From Erysipelotrichaceae bacterium NK3D112 (GTDB taxonomy: Bacteria > Bacillota_I > Bacilli_A > Erysipelotrichales > Erysipelotrichaceae), in the NCBI GenBank assembly GCA_000701725.1, contig JNJQ01000005.1, forward strand, positions 93,359 to 157,358: a stretch of DNA of 64,000 bases. The letters run 5' to 3'. A program made the translations under genes and the position numbers. Below the pieces are notes generated by a model, which searched no databases, was not told the origin of the DNA, and worked only from the letters and a program-made list of their open reading frames with translations. The stretch's first letter is position 1. Each line of letters starts with the position of its first letter. Shown here one piece after another: positions 7,182 to 15,427 of the stretch.

Positions 7182-9023
7182 TTATGCCTTGAGGAAGGGG
7201 ACGGTGTTGTCGTCCTCTTCTTTCTGATGGAGGATATTCATGAATTCCTCGCCGGTGATTGTCTCCTTCTCATAAAGATAACGGGAAATCCGGTCGAGAT
7301 CATCCTTGTGCTCCTCAAGCAGCTTTCTTGCCTTTTCGTGCTGCTGTCTGACCAGTCTGACCACCCGGGCATCGATTGCCGCGGCAGTGCGGTCGGAACA
7401 TGCCAGTGAGGCATCATCGCCGAGATAGCGGTTGTTGATGCTTGCCATTGCCACCATGTCGAAGTCATCCGACATGCCGTACATGGAGATCATCGCACGG
7501 GCAACCTTGGTGGCCTGCTCGATATCGTTGGAAGCGCCGGTGGAAATGGTTCCGAACTTCACTTCCTCAGCGGCTCTGCCGCCGGTCAGGGTGGCGATTC
7601 TGTTTTCAAGCTCCTCTTTGGTATAGAGGTAGTGGTTGCCTTCCTCCACCTGCATCGTATAGCCAAGGGCGCCGGAAGTACGCGGAATAATGGTGATCTT
7701 CTGAACCGGAGCGCTGTCTGTCTGCAGGGCTGCCACAAGGGCGTGGCCTACCTCGTGATAGGAGACTCTCAGTTTTTCCGCATCAGTCAGGATCGCATTC
7801 TTTTTCTGGTAGCCGGCAAAGACGACTTCGATGCTTTCCTCCATATCTTTCTGGGTGACGGTGCTGCGGTTTTCACGGACCGCACGCAGGGCTGCCTCAT
7901 TGACGATGTTTGCCAGCTCCGCGCCTGAGGCACCGGAAGCCATTCTGGCAATCACGTTATAGTCGATATCCTTTGAGGTATTCACTTTCTTCGCATGAAC
8001 TCTGAGGATTTCCTCACGTCCCTTGAGGTCAGGGAGCTCAACCGGTACACGGCGGTCGAATCTGCCCGGTCTCAGAAGCGCGGCATCCAGAGATTCGGGA
8101 CGGTTGGTCGCGGCCAGAATCACAACGCCGTTGTTTCCTTCGAAGCCATCCATTTCGGTTAACAGCTGGTTCAGGGTCTGCTCGCGCTCATCATTGGCGC
8201 CGCTGAGTGCGCCGGTGTTGCGCTTGCCGCCGATTGCGTCGATTTCATCAATGAAGACGATGCACGGTGCTTTTTCCTTGGCGGTCTTGAACAGATCACG
8301 CACCTTGGAAGCACCCATACCGACAAACATCTCGACAAATTCTGAACCGGAAATGGAGAAGAAGGGAACGTTGGATTCACCGGCAACCGCTTTGGCAAGC
8401 ATGGTTTTGCCGGTTCCGGGAGGACCGACGAGCAGGATGCCCTTGGGCATCGTTGCGCCGATGGTCTGGTATTTGCTCGGATCATGGAGATAGGTAACGA
8501 TTTCCTGGAGATTCTCCTTGGCTTCATCCTCACCGGCCACATCCTTGAAGCGGATGGACTGTTCGGATCCCTGATAAACTCTCGCATTGGATTTGCCCAG
8601 GTTGAACGGATTTCCGCCGCCTCCTGCTCCTCTGTTCATCAATACTCTTAAGATGATGGTGGCGATCATGATCGGGAACAGCCAGCTCACCAGCAGTGAG
8701 ATCCACGGGGATGTCTGCTCGATGATATCAGCTTTGAACTTGACATCATGTTCCAAAAGGCGTGCAGTCAGATCCGGATCATTCATCTTGCCGGTGCGGA
8801 AGACGGTTTCGTCATTCTTTTTCTGGAAGAGAATCTGGTTTGACTGGACCTCGACCTGATCAATTTCATCGTTTTCGATTTCCTTGATGAAGACGTTGTA
8901 TGTTGTTTCGACAATCTGTGCCTGACGCATCTGCGGCAGCATGAACAGATTCATCAAAATCAGTATCAGCATTACCACTGCGTAGTAATAGATGATCGGC
9001 TTTTTCGGCTTGTTTTCAGGCAT
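7182..9023 (-). CDS. ftsH: ATP-dependent zinc metalloprotease FtsH
   Basis: 613 residues from ATG 9023 with GAGGTG upstream. FtsH is a membrane-anchored AAA+ protease degrading misfolded and regulatory membrane proteins. Order of parts: membrane helix about 10-30, small extracytoplasmic domain, second helix about 108-128, AAA domain with Walker A GPPGTGKT and Walker [13 protein letters not shown], second region of homology [20 protein letters not shown], then the zinc site HEVGH near residue 425. The length is normal but the tail is short. A near-perfect CIRCE operator lies 35 bp upstream, pointing to HrcA heat-shock control, which is unusual for this gene. Confidence 0.97.
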   Translation of the reverse strand: MPENKPKKPIIYYYAVVMLILILMNLFMLPQMRQAQIVETTYNVFIKEIENDEIDQVEVQSNQILFQKKNDETVFRTGKMNDPDLTARLLEHDVKFKADIIEQTSPWISLLVSWLFPIMIATIILRVLMNRGAGGGGNPFNLGKSNARVYQGSEQSIRFKDVAGEDEAKENLQEIVTYLHDPSKYQTIGATMPKGILLVGPPGTGKTMLAKAVAGESNVPFFSISGSEFVEMFVGMGASKVRDLFKTAKEKAPCIVFIDEIDAIGGKRNTGALSGANDEREQTLNQLLTEMDGFEGNNGVVILAATNRPESLDAALLRPGRFDRRVPVELPDLKGREEILRVHAKKVNTSKDIDYNVIARMASGASGAELANIVNEAALRAVRENRSTVTQKDMEESIEVVFAGYQKKNAILTDAEKLRVSYHEVGHALVAALQTDSAPVQKITIIPRTSGALGYTMQVEEGNHYLYTKEELENRIATLTGGRAAEEVKFGTISTGASNDIEQATKVARAMISMYGMSDDFDMVAMASINNRYLGDDASLACSDRTAAAIDARVVRLVRQQHEKARKLLEEHKDDLDRISRYLYEKETITGEEFMNILHQKEEDDNTVPFLKA

Positions 9024-9057
9024 GGAATCACCTCACTTTCCTGAATATGGAATCATT

Positions 9058-9084
9058 TTAGCACTAAATAGTTAAGAGTGCTAA
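9058..9084. promoter_or_regulatory. CIRCE operator (HrcA site) upstream of ftsH
   Basis: TTAGCACTA (9058-9066), a 9 nt spacer, and GAGTGCTAA (9076-9084). The CIRCE consensus is TTAGCACTC-N9-GAGTGCTAA, so only one base differs. On the ftsH strand the element overlaps a possible -10 box, TAAAAT. HrcA normally controls groESL and dnaK; no chaperone gene is next to it. Confidence 0.85.
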
Positions 9085-9103
9085 ACTAATGATCATTCTT
9101 AAG

Positions 9104-9125
9104 AAAAAACCTGCATGAAAGCAGG
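9104..9125 (-). terminator. terminator of the DAC-like gene
   Basis: On the minus strand CCTGC (9121-9125) and GCAGG (9110-9114) form a stem with a 6 nt loop followed by six T. Confidence 0.7.
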
Positions 9126-9133
9126 CTTTCGGA

Positions 9134-10465
9134 TCACGGATTCAGGTTCAGACGGATGATTCTGCTGTCGGTGACCGCATCGACCGTTCCGTCTTCGGAA
9201 ACGACAATGCCGACAAACTCCTGGCCCAGCTGAGCCCTTCGTGTGATGTAGTTGACGGTTGAATTGTAGCGGGCGCCTCTGGCGGTGGAACCGGTGGTGA
9301 CTGCATCTCCGTCAAGGATTGCGCCGATACATGCGCATGTGCAGTCATAATCCATGAACATCGCTCCGTCGATGGAGGTCAGATAGGTGAGCAGACCGAC
9401 CTTGTCGGAAAGATTAGCTCTCTGGATTCCGATCGCATTTTTGGCTGCGCATAAGCGTTCCGCCTCACTCTGGATATCCTGTGCTCTGCCGAGAATCAGA
9501 ATGGTTCCATGGCGCTGTCTGACCGCCTGAAGAATCACCGCTTCCAGCTTATCCGTATTCAGCGGATTCATTTTTGAGGTGAGTTTATGCAATGTGCCAA
9601 GATCATTGTCACGTTCTGTATGGAGATGATAGCGGGCATCATAATAGGAGATCTTTCCGCCTTCGAAGGTGATCGTCCATGTCAGATGTCCCCATAAGCG
9701 GATCACACATTCGGAGAGCAAGGGTGATTCACTGGTCAGACCGTAGATCCGACCTGCTTTGTTCACAACCAGAGCAACGTATTTGTCTGACATTTCCAGA
9801 ATCTTGCGCACCTGGCGCAGGTTTTCCACCTGGAAGGGAATCTGTTCCCGGAAGACAATATCCAGATTGGAACGTCTCTGAAGTTTTTCCCCATCGTTTT
9901 CAAATCTTGGCATGAAAACCGTCGCGTTGACATATGCGCTTTCATAGGTGGAGGCGCTCAGGGTTGTGATCAGATTGATGTCCAGTCTGTAAAAGCTGTA
10001 GAAAAAATCCATGACGCCGGTTGCGATCAACGGCTCATACATATATGACATGCGCAGACGGCGGATGCCGAAGGAGCCGAGCTGCTGATACAGCTCATGC
10101 CAGAAGGCACGGGTGATGAACAGCAGCGGAGAGCTTGCATCGGCGCGGTAATCAAAGACGATGAAGATATCATCCTGATACCAGGTGAATGAGTTTTCAA
10201 AATTATCAATTTCCGAAAGGTCGCGGATGACACTCTCTGTAATCTGTGATGATTTTCTTGTGACGGTACAGACAGGGTAGCCGGTTTCGATGGCATCTTC
10301 CTCATTGTGCTGTTCCAGTTCAAAATGAATCCGGAAATCGGGGATGTTTTTCGGATCATTATATAAATGTTTGAGACAGGCGGTATAAAGATCGCGGACT
10401 TTCAGAAAAAGGTCGATCGGCTCAATTGAATTGTCGCCGGCGAGGTGTTTCCAGTAATCTGTCAT
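9134..10465 (-). CDS. protein with C-terminal DisA_N/DAC-like nucleotide-binding domain
   Basis: 443 residues from ATG 10465; an ATG four codons earlier at 10477 abuts AGGA, so the start is uncertain. Residues 1-290 show no family I recognise. The last 130 residues resemble the diadenylate cyclase fold: GTILILGR, then the DGA motif in SIDGAMFMDYD, CIGAILDGDAV, and GARYNSTVNYI where active enzymes carry GTRHRAA, then FVGIVVSEDGTVDAV. Canonical enzymes join two ATP into c-di-AMP. The RHR triad is replaced by RYN, so this may be a sensor or an altered cyclase. It follows an RpiR-type gene on the same strand. Confidence 0.65.
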   Translation of the reverse strand: MTDYWKHLAGDNSIEPIDLFLKVRDLYTACLKHLYNDPKNIPDFRIHFELEQHNEEDAIETGYPVCTVTRKSSQITESVIRDLSEIDNFENSFTWYQDDIFIVFDYRADASSPLLFITRAFWHELYQQLGSFGIRRLRMSYMYEPLIATGVMDFFYSFYRLDINLITTLSASTYESAYVNATVFMPRFENDGEKLQRRSNLDIVFREQIPFQVENLRQVRKILEMSDKYVALVVNKAGRIYGLTSESPLLSECVIRLWGHLTWTITFEGGKISYYDARYHLHTERDNDLGTLHKLTSKMNPLNTDKLEAVILQAVRQRHGTILILGRAQDIQSEAERLCAAKNAIGIQRANLSDKVGLLTYLTSIDGAMFMDYDCTCACIGAILDGDAVTTGSTARGARYNSTVNYITRRAQLGQEFVGIVVSEDGTVDAVTDSRIIRLNLNP

Positions 10466-10497
10466 AAAACTTACCATTCCTGGAAACAGTATAACAT

Positions 10498-11202
10498 TCA
10501 GGAAACTGAATCGACGGTTTTTCTTAGCATCTCAAGGGTATGAACGGCAGGAATCAATGAGGCCGCTTTGCTGAAATACTCATCCGTTTCCCGGCAGATG
10601 ATTTTTCTGCATGGAATCTCCGGGATATATCCGCCGCAGCAGATCATGATCACCGGAATTGTTCCTGCGGGTATGCGTGATATGGTTGAAGATGCTTCAT
10701 ATGGGTCGGAACGGCCCATGATTTCTATAATCACGGATGCTTTCTTACGGTTCTCACATCCGTCCTGCTTCAGAAGCCCGGCTTTGCGCAGGGGAGAAGA
10801 GAACAGATGCATGCCTGTTTCAAGAACGCATCTGCCATAGGAATCTCCGTCAAACAGGATTTCCTTTTTACCCGCAATGAGCGCAGCCGCTTCTTTCACG
10901 GAACGCTGATAAGTTTCTGTACGGACGGTGGCTTCAAAGTATCTGCTCAGCCTGCAATCTCTTTCTTCTTCCGAGTAAATAATATTTCCGTCCGGCATTG
11001 AACGCATCCTGTACTGGAATTCCGCATATCCGGTGAAACCCAGCTTGCGGATCATCCGTATCACCGAACCGGTTGATGTGTAAGATGCCGAGGCGAGCTG
11101 GCGTATAGACATATGTTCCGCCATCGTTGTGTGGTTCTGAATATAATCGTAGACCTGCGCTTCGCTGCAGGTGAACTGTCTGTAGTCAATTCCGCTGTTC
11201 AT
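10498..11202 (-). CDS. RpiR/MurR-type transcriptional regulator
   Basis: About 234 residues if started at ATG 11202; no strong ribosome site is seen and the frame is open upstream to 11319, so the start is uncertain. Residues 8-80 form the RpiR-type helix-turn-helix (EAQVYDYIQNHTTMAEHMSI, then STGSVIRMIRKLGFTGYAEF). The rest corresponds to the SIS sugar-phosphate domain but is shortened and poorly conserved (KKEILFDGDSYGRCVLETGM). Relatives regulate sugar or amino-sugar catabolism in response to a phosphosugar. No sugar operon is adjacent. Confidence 0.75.
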   Translation of the reverse strand: MNSGIDYRQFTCSEAQVYDYIQNHTTMAEHMSIRQLASASYTSTGSVIRMIRKLGFTGYAEFQYRMRSMPDGNIIYSEEERDCRLSRYFEATVRTETYQRSVKEAAALIAGKKEILFDGDSYGRCVLETGMHLFSSPLRKAGLLKQDGCENRKKASVIIEIMGRSDPYEASSTISRIPAGTIPVIMICCGGYIPEIPCRKIICRETDEYFSKAASLIPAVHTLEMLRKTVDSVS

Positions 11203-11335
11203 GCCATCATCATAGCCGCGCGGGCGGGCTGTGTCTCTGCAGAGATTGGCCGATCTGTACAGAAACTGACGGATCTGATTATTTCTGCAGAAAAAACATG
11301 AACGCGGACCGCCATGCATCAGGCGGGAAAAATGA

Positions 11336-11362
11336 AAAACCTCCGGTCGATCCGGAGGTTTT
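11336..11362 (-). terminator. terminator after the tRNA pair
   Basis: On the minus strand AAAACCTCCGG pairs with CCGGAGGTTTT around a 5 nt loop and runs into T-rich sequence just after tRNA-Pro. Confidence 0.8.
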
Positions 11363-11364
11363 CA

Positions 11365-11441
11365 TGGTCGGAATGACAGGATTTGAACCTGCGACCCCTT
11401 CGTCCCTAACGAAGTGCGCTACCAAACTGCGCTACATTCCG
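11365..11441 (-). tRNA. tRNA-Pro (anticodon AGG)
   Basis: Full cloverleaf on the minus strand: acceptor CGGAATG/CATTCCG, D arm, anticodon stem CTTCG/CGAAG with loop TTAGGGA, and a T arm with GGTTCAAATCC. The anticodon reads AGG (proline CCU). CCA is encoded at the 3' end. An A at position 34 is uncommon for a bacterial proline tRNA, where TGG is usual; it would need deamination to inosine to read more codons. Confidence 0.93.
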
Positions 11442-11455
11442 TTCTGTTTTTCAGG

Positions 11456-11529
11456 CGTCCTCGGGCGGATTCGAACCGCCGACCTTCCGCTTAGGAGGCG
11501 GACGCTCTATCCAGCTGAGCTACGAGGAC
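11456..11529 (-). tRNA. tRNA-Arg (anticodon CCT)
   Basis: Cloverleaf on the minus strand: acceptor GTCCTCG/CGAGGAC, D arm with AGCTCAGCTGGATAGAGC, anticodon stem TCCGC/GCGGA with loop CTCCTAA, T arm GGCGG-TTCGAAT-CCGCC. Anticodon CCT decodes AGG. CCA is not encoded. It lies 14 bp upstream of tRNA-Pro and is probably co-transcribed. Confidence 0.95.
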
Positions 11530-11642
11530 AACTGTGCGGAAATAATTATAGCAGAGAATTCCATAAATTCCAGTAAATCTGAATAAAATGAAATGCAGGA
11601 TTTCAGGCAAATGCATATAATAGGGGTATTCCGGAGGGGAAT

Positions 11643-11804
11643 ATGAAGAAATATCTGATGATTATCGTATTGCTGGTATCGGCAGCTCTGGTGATTCCGT
11701 TTATGCAGATCCCGGTTTTCAGCAAGATTCTCGGTGAAGCGGTTGCCATTGTCACGCTAAGCATCATTTACAACACAATTCAGAACGAGAAGAATGCCAA
11801 ATAG
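11643..11804 (+). CDS. small membrane protein, 53 residues
   Basis: ATG 11643 follows GGAGGGGAAT and encodes 53 residues ending at TAG 11802-11804. Two hydrophobic stretches are seen (MIIVLLVSAALVIPFM and AVAIVTLSIIY) with a charged tail NEKNAK. A TATAAT box lies about 30 bp upstream. Function unknown. It stands alone between the tRNA genes and the T-box operon. Confidence 0.6.
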   Translation: MKKYLMIIVLLVSAALVIPFMQIPVFSKILGEAVAIVTLSIIYNTIQNEKNAK

Positions 11805-11843
11805 TTTTGAAAAAACTTTCATAAAATTGTGCATAAATTTACA

Positions 11844-11872
11844 TTGACATTGAAATCGTTAACAAGTATCAT
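11844..11872 (+). promoter_or_regulatory. promoter of the T-box operon
   Basis: TTGACA (11844-11849), 17 bp spacer, TATCAT (11867-11872). Transcription would start near 11879, just before Stem I of the T-box leader. Confidence 0.75.
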
Positions 11873-11878
11873 CTCCAT

Positions 11879-12102
11879 ATAAATTCGGTGAACAGAAGAG
11901 TAACTTCAGCAGTCCACAAGCGAGCCGGAACAGAGTGTGAGTCCGGCGGCAACGGCTGAAGCGAAGCGCATCTGGGAGAAGTTCCTCTGAACTCAGTAGG
12001 AGGAAACGTGTATCCGCGTTAAGGATTGAGCGGCTGTATTTACAGCAACCAGTGTGGTACCGCGATTTTTCAAGTCGTCTCTGGATCAGAGACGGCTTTT
12101 TT
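11879..12102 (+). promoter_or_regulatory. T-box riboswitch (tRNA-sensing leader)
   Basis: The T-box core GTGTGGTACCGCG (12052-12064) is present after a Stem I region with AGAGTAA (specifier-loop E motif), CTTCAGC/GCTGAAG and CCGGA/TCCGG helices. It is followed by a terminator: AGTCGTCTCTG (12073-12083) and CAGAGACGGCT (12087-12097) plus T tract. Uncharged tRNA would favour the antiterminator and read-through into the ABC transporter. The specifier codon is not certain: one folding puts GCG or the overlapping CAT after GAA near 11972-11980, another puts TTC near 11990. A covariance-model fold would settle it. Confidence 0.88.
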
Positions 12103-12144
12103 GTTAAAAGCCCACTGAGCGAATCGATATTGGAGGAAAAGAAC

Positions 12145-12921
12145 ATGAAAAACGGAAAACTCTTCAAAGCAGCGATGGCATCTTTACTGGCATTATCCCT
12201 GACAGCCTGCGGCGGCTCAAACGCTGACGGCGGTTCATCTGCTGAAGGCGGTGAAAAGGCGCAGAACATTATTATTGCGATTTCACCCGACTATCCGCCT
12301 TTTGACGATCTGACAACCGATGGACAACTGACCGGCTTTGACGTTGAGATGGGCGAATGGATCTTCACATGGCTCAATGAAAACGGCTATAACTTTACAC
12401 ACGAATGGAAACAGCTTTCCTTCGATACAATCATTTCCGCAATCCAGGCGGACCAGGTTGATCTCGGTCTTTCCGGCTTTACATATGATCCGGACAGAAA
12501 GGTTCTCTTCTCCGATCCTTACTATGGTTCCGCGGAAGTCGCTATGGTGAATGCGGGCAGTGCGATCTCATCCCTCGATGATCTTGCAGGCAAGACAATC
12601 GGTGCGCAGGCAGGCACAACCGGTGAGGAATGCGCCAATGAAATCGAAGGTGCAAAGGTCACTGCGATGCAGGATATGGGCATTCTGGTTGAAACTCTGA
12701 AGACAGGCGGTCTTGACGCTCTGATTCTGGATGAACCGGTTGCGAAGAACTATGCGGCAGGCGGACAGTTCACCGTTCTTGAAGGCGCACTGATTGATGA
12801 AGAGACACACATCATCGCAAAGGAAGGCAATACAGAACTCATGGACGCCGTTAACAAGGCGCTCGCCGCGTTCCTTGAAAGCGATGAATGCGCTGCTCTC
12901 AAGGAGAAATACGGGCTCTGA
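12145..12921 (+). CDS. amino-acid ABC transporter, substrate-binding lipoprotein
   Basis: 258 residues from ATG 12145 behind TGGAGGAAAAG; the frame is open upstream into the T-box but without a ribosome site. Lipoprotein signal with lipobox LTAC near residue 21. The mature part is a type II periplasmic-binding fold of the polar amino-acid group: ISPDYPPFDDL, LTGFDVEMGEW, LGLSGFTYDPDRK, and LAGKTIGAQAGTT. It overlaps the permease start by TGATG. The T-box leader implies the ligand is the amino acid of the sensed tRNA, but I could not identify it. Confidence 0.92.
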   Translation: MKNGKLFKAAMASLLALSLTACGGSNADGGSSAEGGEKAQNIIIAISPDYPPFDDLTTDGQLTGFDVEMGEWIFTWLNENGYNFTHEWKQLSFDTIISAIQADQVDLGLSGFTYDPDRKVLFSDPYYGSAEVAMVNAGSAISSLDDLAGKTIGAQAGTTGEECANEIEGAKVTAMQDMGILVETLKTGGLDALILDEPVAKNYAAGGQFTVLEGALIDEETHIIAKEGNTELMDAVNKALAAFLESDECAALKEKYGL

Positions 12922-13592
12922 TGGCTGATATCTTTACTTATGACAATCTGATTTTCATGGCAAAAGGCGCCATGTTCAGCGTTCTGCTCGCCCTTGGGGC
13001 GGTTGTGATCGGCTGTATGCTGGGAATCATCTTCTCAATTTTCAAGCTGTCCAAAAGCAAAATACTGAACTGGCTCGGAAATATCTATGTTGAGATTTTC
13101 CGCGGAACGCCGATGTTATTGCAGATACTGTTCTTTTACCTGGGTGTTCCGGTGATTTACCAGAGAATCACAGGCACGAGAATGAATGCCAATCCGTATA
13201 TTGTCGGTCTGATCGCGCTGAGCTTCAACTCCGGCGCCTATCAGACGGAGCTGATCCGCTCCGGTATCCAGGGCGTTGACAAAGGTCAGTGGGAGGCGTG
13301 CGAAACGCTTGGCATCAGCTATAAAACGATGATGAAGGAAATCATCCTTCCCCAGGCGTTCAAGCAGATTGTGCCGCCGCTGGTTTCGGAATTCATCATG
13401 CTGATAAAAGACAGCTCTTTGATTTCAAACATCGGTGCGCTCGAATTGCTGTATGCCGCGCAGGTGCTTGGCAAGAAGTATTATGACTATCTTGATCCAT
13501 TGATCATAGCGGCAGTCATGTATCTGACATTGACCATTCTTGTTTCCTGGCTTTCCAAGAAGGTCGAAAGGAGGCTTGCAATCAGTGATTAA
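12921..13592 (+). CDS. amino-acid ABC transporter permease
   Basis: 223 residues from ATG 12921, overlapping the previous stop. Typical His/Glu/Gln permease features: an early hydrophobic segment SVLLALGAVVIGCMLGIIF, YVEIFRGTPMLLQILFFY, and the EAA loop QWEACETLGISYKTMMKEII followed by LPQAFKQIVPPL. About five membrane helices. It forms the membrane channel for the binding protein and ATPase on either side, and overlaps the ATPase gene by 8 bp. Confidence 0.93.
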   Translation: MADIFTYDNLIFMAKGAMFSVLLALGAVVIGCMLGIIFSIFKLSKSKILNWLGNIYVEIFRGTPMLLQILFFYLGVPVIYQRITGTRMNANPYIVGLIALSFNSGAYQTELIRSGIQGVDKGQWEACETLGISYKTMMKEIILPQAFKQIVPPLVSEFIMLIKDSSLISNIGALELLYAAQVLGKKYYDYLDPLIIAAVMYLTLTILVSWLSKKVERRLAISD

Positions 13593-14316
13593 AGTGGAAC
13601 ATCTTCATAAGAGCTTCGGTGATTTCAAAGCTCTTAAGGATATCAGTCTTGAAATCAATGACGGCGAGATCGTCTCCCTGATCGGACCTTCCGGCAGCGG
13701 AAAGAGCACACTTCTCAGATGCATTCACGGTCTGGAAAAAGCCGAAAGCGGAAAGATCTGGCTGGACGGGGAACTGATGGATCCCTCCAAAAAAGAACAG
13801 TATGCGGCCCAGAGAAAGAAGATGGGCTTTGTGTTCCAGCACTTCAATCTCTTCAATAACAAGACCGTTCTTGAAAACTGCATGCTTGCCCAGACAAGCG
13901 TGCTTGGCAAAAGCGAAACCGAAGCCCAGGCCACGGCCATGGAATATCTGACCAAGGTCGGCATGGCGGACAAGGCGTCTTCTTATCCTTCCCGTCTTTC
14001 CGGCGGCCAGAAACAAAGAGCTGCGATCGCCCGTGCGTTATGCATGAATCCGGAGATGATGCTGTTTGATGAACCGACCAGCGCACTTGATCCGGAAATG
14101 ATCAAAGAGGTTCTCGATGTCATGAAGGACCTCGGCAGACAGGGAATGACGATGATCGTCGTCACCCATGAAATGGGTTTTGCCCGCAAGGTCGGCAACC
14201 GGGTTGTCTTCCTTGAGTCGGGTGAAATCATCGAGCAGAATGAATCCGAAGCATTCTTCTCAAATCCTTCCTCGGAGAGGGCGAAGGACTTCTTAAGCAA
14301 AGTATTCTACGATTAA
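13585..14316 (+). CDS. amino-acid ABC transporter ATP-binding protein
   Basis: 243 residues from GTG 13585, preceded by AAAGGAGG at 13567-13574. Walker A GPSGSGKST near residue 40, Q-loop GFVFQHFNLF, signature RLSGGQKQR, Walker B MMLFDEPTSALD and switch His in VVTHEMGFARKV. Strongly like GlnQ/HisP-type ATPases. Energises the permease encoded just upstream. The upstream open frame belongs to the overlapping permease and is not part of this protein. Confidence 0.94.
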   Translation: MIKVEHLHKSFGDFKALKDISLEINDGEIVSLIGPSGSGKSTLLRCIHGLEKAESGKIWLDGELMDPSKKEQYAAQRKKMGFVFQHFNLFNNKTVLENCMLAQTSVLGKSETEAQATAMEYLTKVGMADKASSYPSRLSGGQKQRAAIARALCMNPEMMLFDEPTSALDPEMIKEVLDVMKDLGRQGMTMIVVTHEMGFARKVGNRVVFLESGEIIEQNESEAFFSNPSSERAKDFLSKVFYD

Positions 14317-14331
14317 ATATGGAGAACATGA

Positions 14332-15420
14332 ATGAGACTGCCTGATTTCAAAGTTGAACAGTGGATGAATGTCTATGAAAATGACGCGGTGTACAATCTG
14401 ACCGATACCTGCGTCAGTCCTTTGACATTCGGCGAACTGACCGCGATGGATTCGGAACAGTCTCTTTCTGATCTGAAACTGGATTACGGAACAATCACCG
14501 GTGATGTGCATCTGAAAAAGGAAATCCTTTCGCTTTATCAAAGCGGAACCATTGACAATATCACCCTGATGCAGGGCTGTCTGCAGGCCAATGAATCCGT
14601 GATCTATACGCTGTTGTCTCCCGGTGACAAAGTGATCGTCTTTGAACCGGGCTATCAGCAGTTTGCGGATCTGCCCCGCAGCATCGGCTGTGACGTGATC
14701 TCTTTGAAACTGTATGAGGAAAACGGCTGGCAGCCGGATGTGAACGAGCTGGAAGAGGCGATGAAGCAGAAGATCAGAATGATCATCGTCAATCAGCCCG
14801 CCAATCCCACCGGTGTTCTGTTTGAAAAAGCTTATTGCGAAAAAATGATTGAACTTGCCACGAAACAGGGCACATACATTCTTTCCGATGAGGTGTACCG
14901 CGGTCTTGCGGATGAGGCTTCCATCAGTGATCTTTATGAGAAGGGCATTTCCACATCCTCTCTCTCCAAGATCTTCTCGCTGGCCGGATTGCGGCTTGGA
15001 TGGATCAAAGGTCCGCAGGAAGTGATCGATCAGATCAATGTCAGAAGGGATTATTCCATCATTTCCACGGGACCTCTCGCCGACAGGCTGGCATGCATTG
15101 CCCTGAAAAACAAAGAGGCAATTCTCAGCCGCAGCAGAGCCATCATCAGCGCAAATCAGAAAGTCATCGCGGCTTTCCTGGACGCGCATCCGCGCTTCCA
15201 TCTGGTCATGCCCAAAGCCGGCACGGTCGGATTCCTTGGCTATGACGCTGAGATTGATGATACAATGCTTGCGGAACAGCTTTTGAAGAAGGAAGGTGTC
15301 TTCTTCGTGCCGGGCTCCTGCTTCGGCAGTGAGAAACATCTCAGGCTCGGCTTCACATGCGATTGTGAAACCATGCGCACCGGACTTGAAAAGCTGAATG
15401 AATTCCTGGAGAATCTGTGA
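14332..15420 (+). CDS. PLP-dependent aminotransferase, class I/II
   Basis: 362 residues from ATG 14332 behind GGAG. Fold-type I aminotransferase: TLMQGCLQANESVIYTLL, the NQPANPTG motif near residue 155, LSDEVYRGL near 190, and the PLP lysine in SSLSKIFSLAGLRLGW near residue 212. The Arg expected to bind the substrate carboxylate is in the C-terminal KHLRLGFTCD segment. Placement in a T-box amino-acid uptake operon suggests it acts on the imported amino acid or its keto acid; the substrate is unknown. Confidence 0.88.
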   Translation: MRLPDFKVEQWMNVYENDAVYNLTDTCVSPLTFGELTAMDSEQSLSDLKLDYGTITGDVHLKKEILSLYQSGTIDNITLMQGCLQANESVIYTLLSPGDKVIVFEPGYQQFADLPRSIGCDVISLKLYEENGWQPDVNELEEAMKQKIRMIIVNQPANPTGVLFEKAYCEKMIELATKQGTYILSDEVYRGLADEASISDLYEKGISTSSLSKIFSLAGLRLGWIKGPQEVIDQINVRRDYSIISTGPLADRLACIALKNKEAILSRSRAIISANQKVIAAFLDAHPRFHLVMPKAGTVGFLGYDAEIDDTMLAEQLLKKEGVFFVPGSCFGSEKHLRLGFTCDCETMRTGLEKLNEFLENL

Positions 15421-15427
15421 GGCAAAT

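Noticed and set aside
11298..11576. 92-residue plus-strand frame across the tRNA pair ([24 protein letters not shown])
   Set aside because: It is the antisense reading of tRNA-Pro and tRNA-Arg; this is a well-known false protein.
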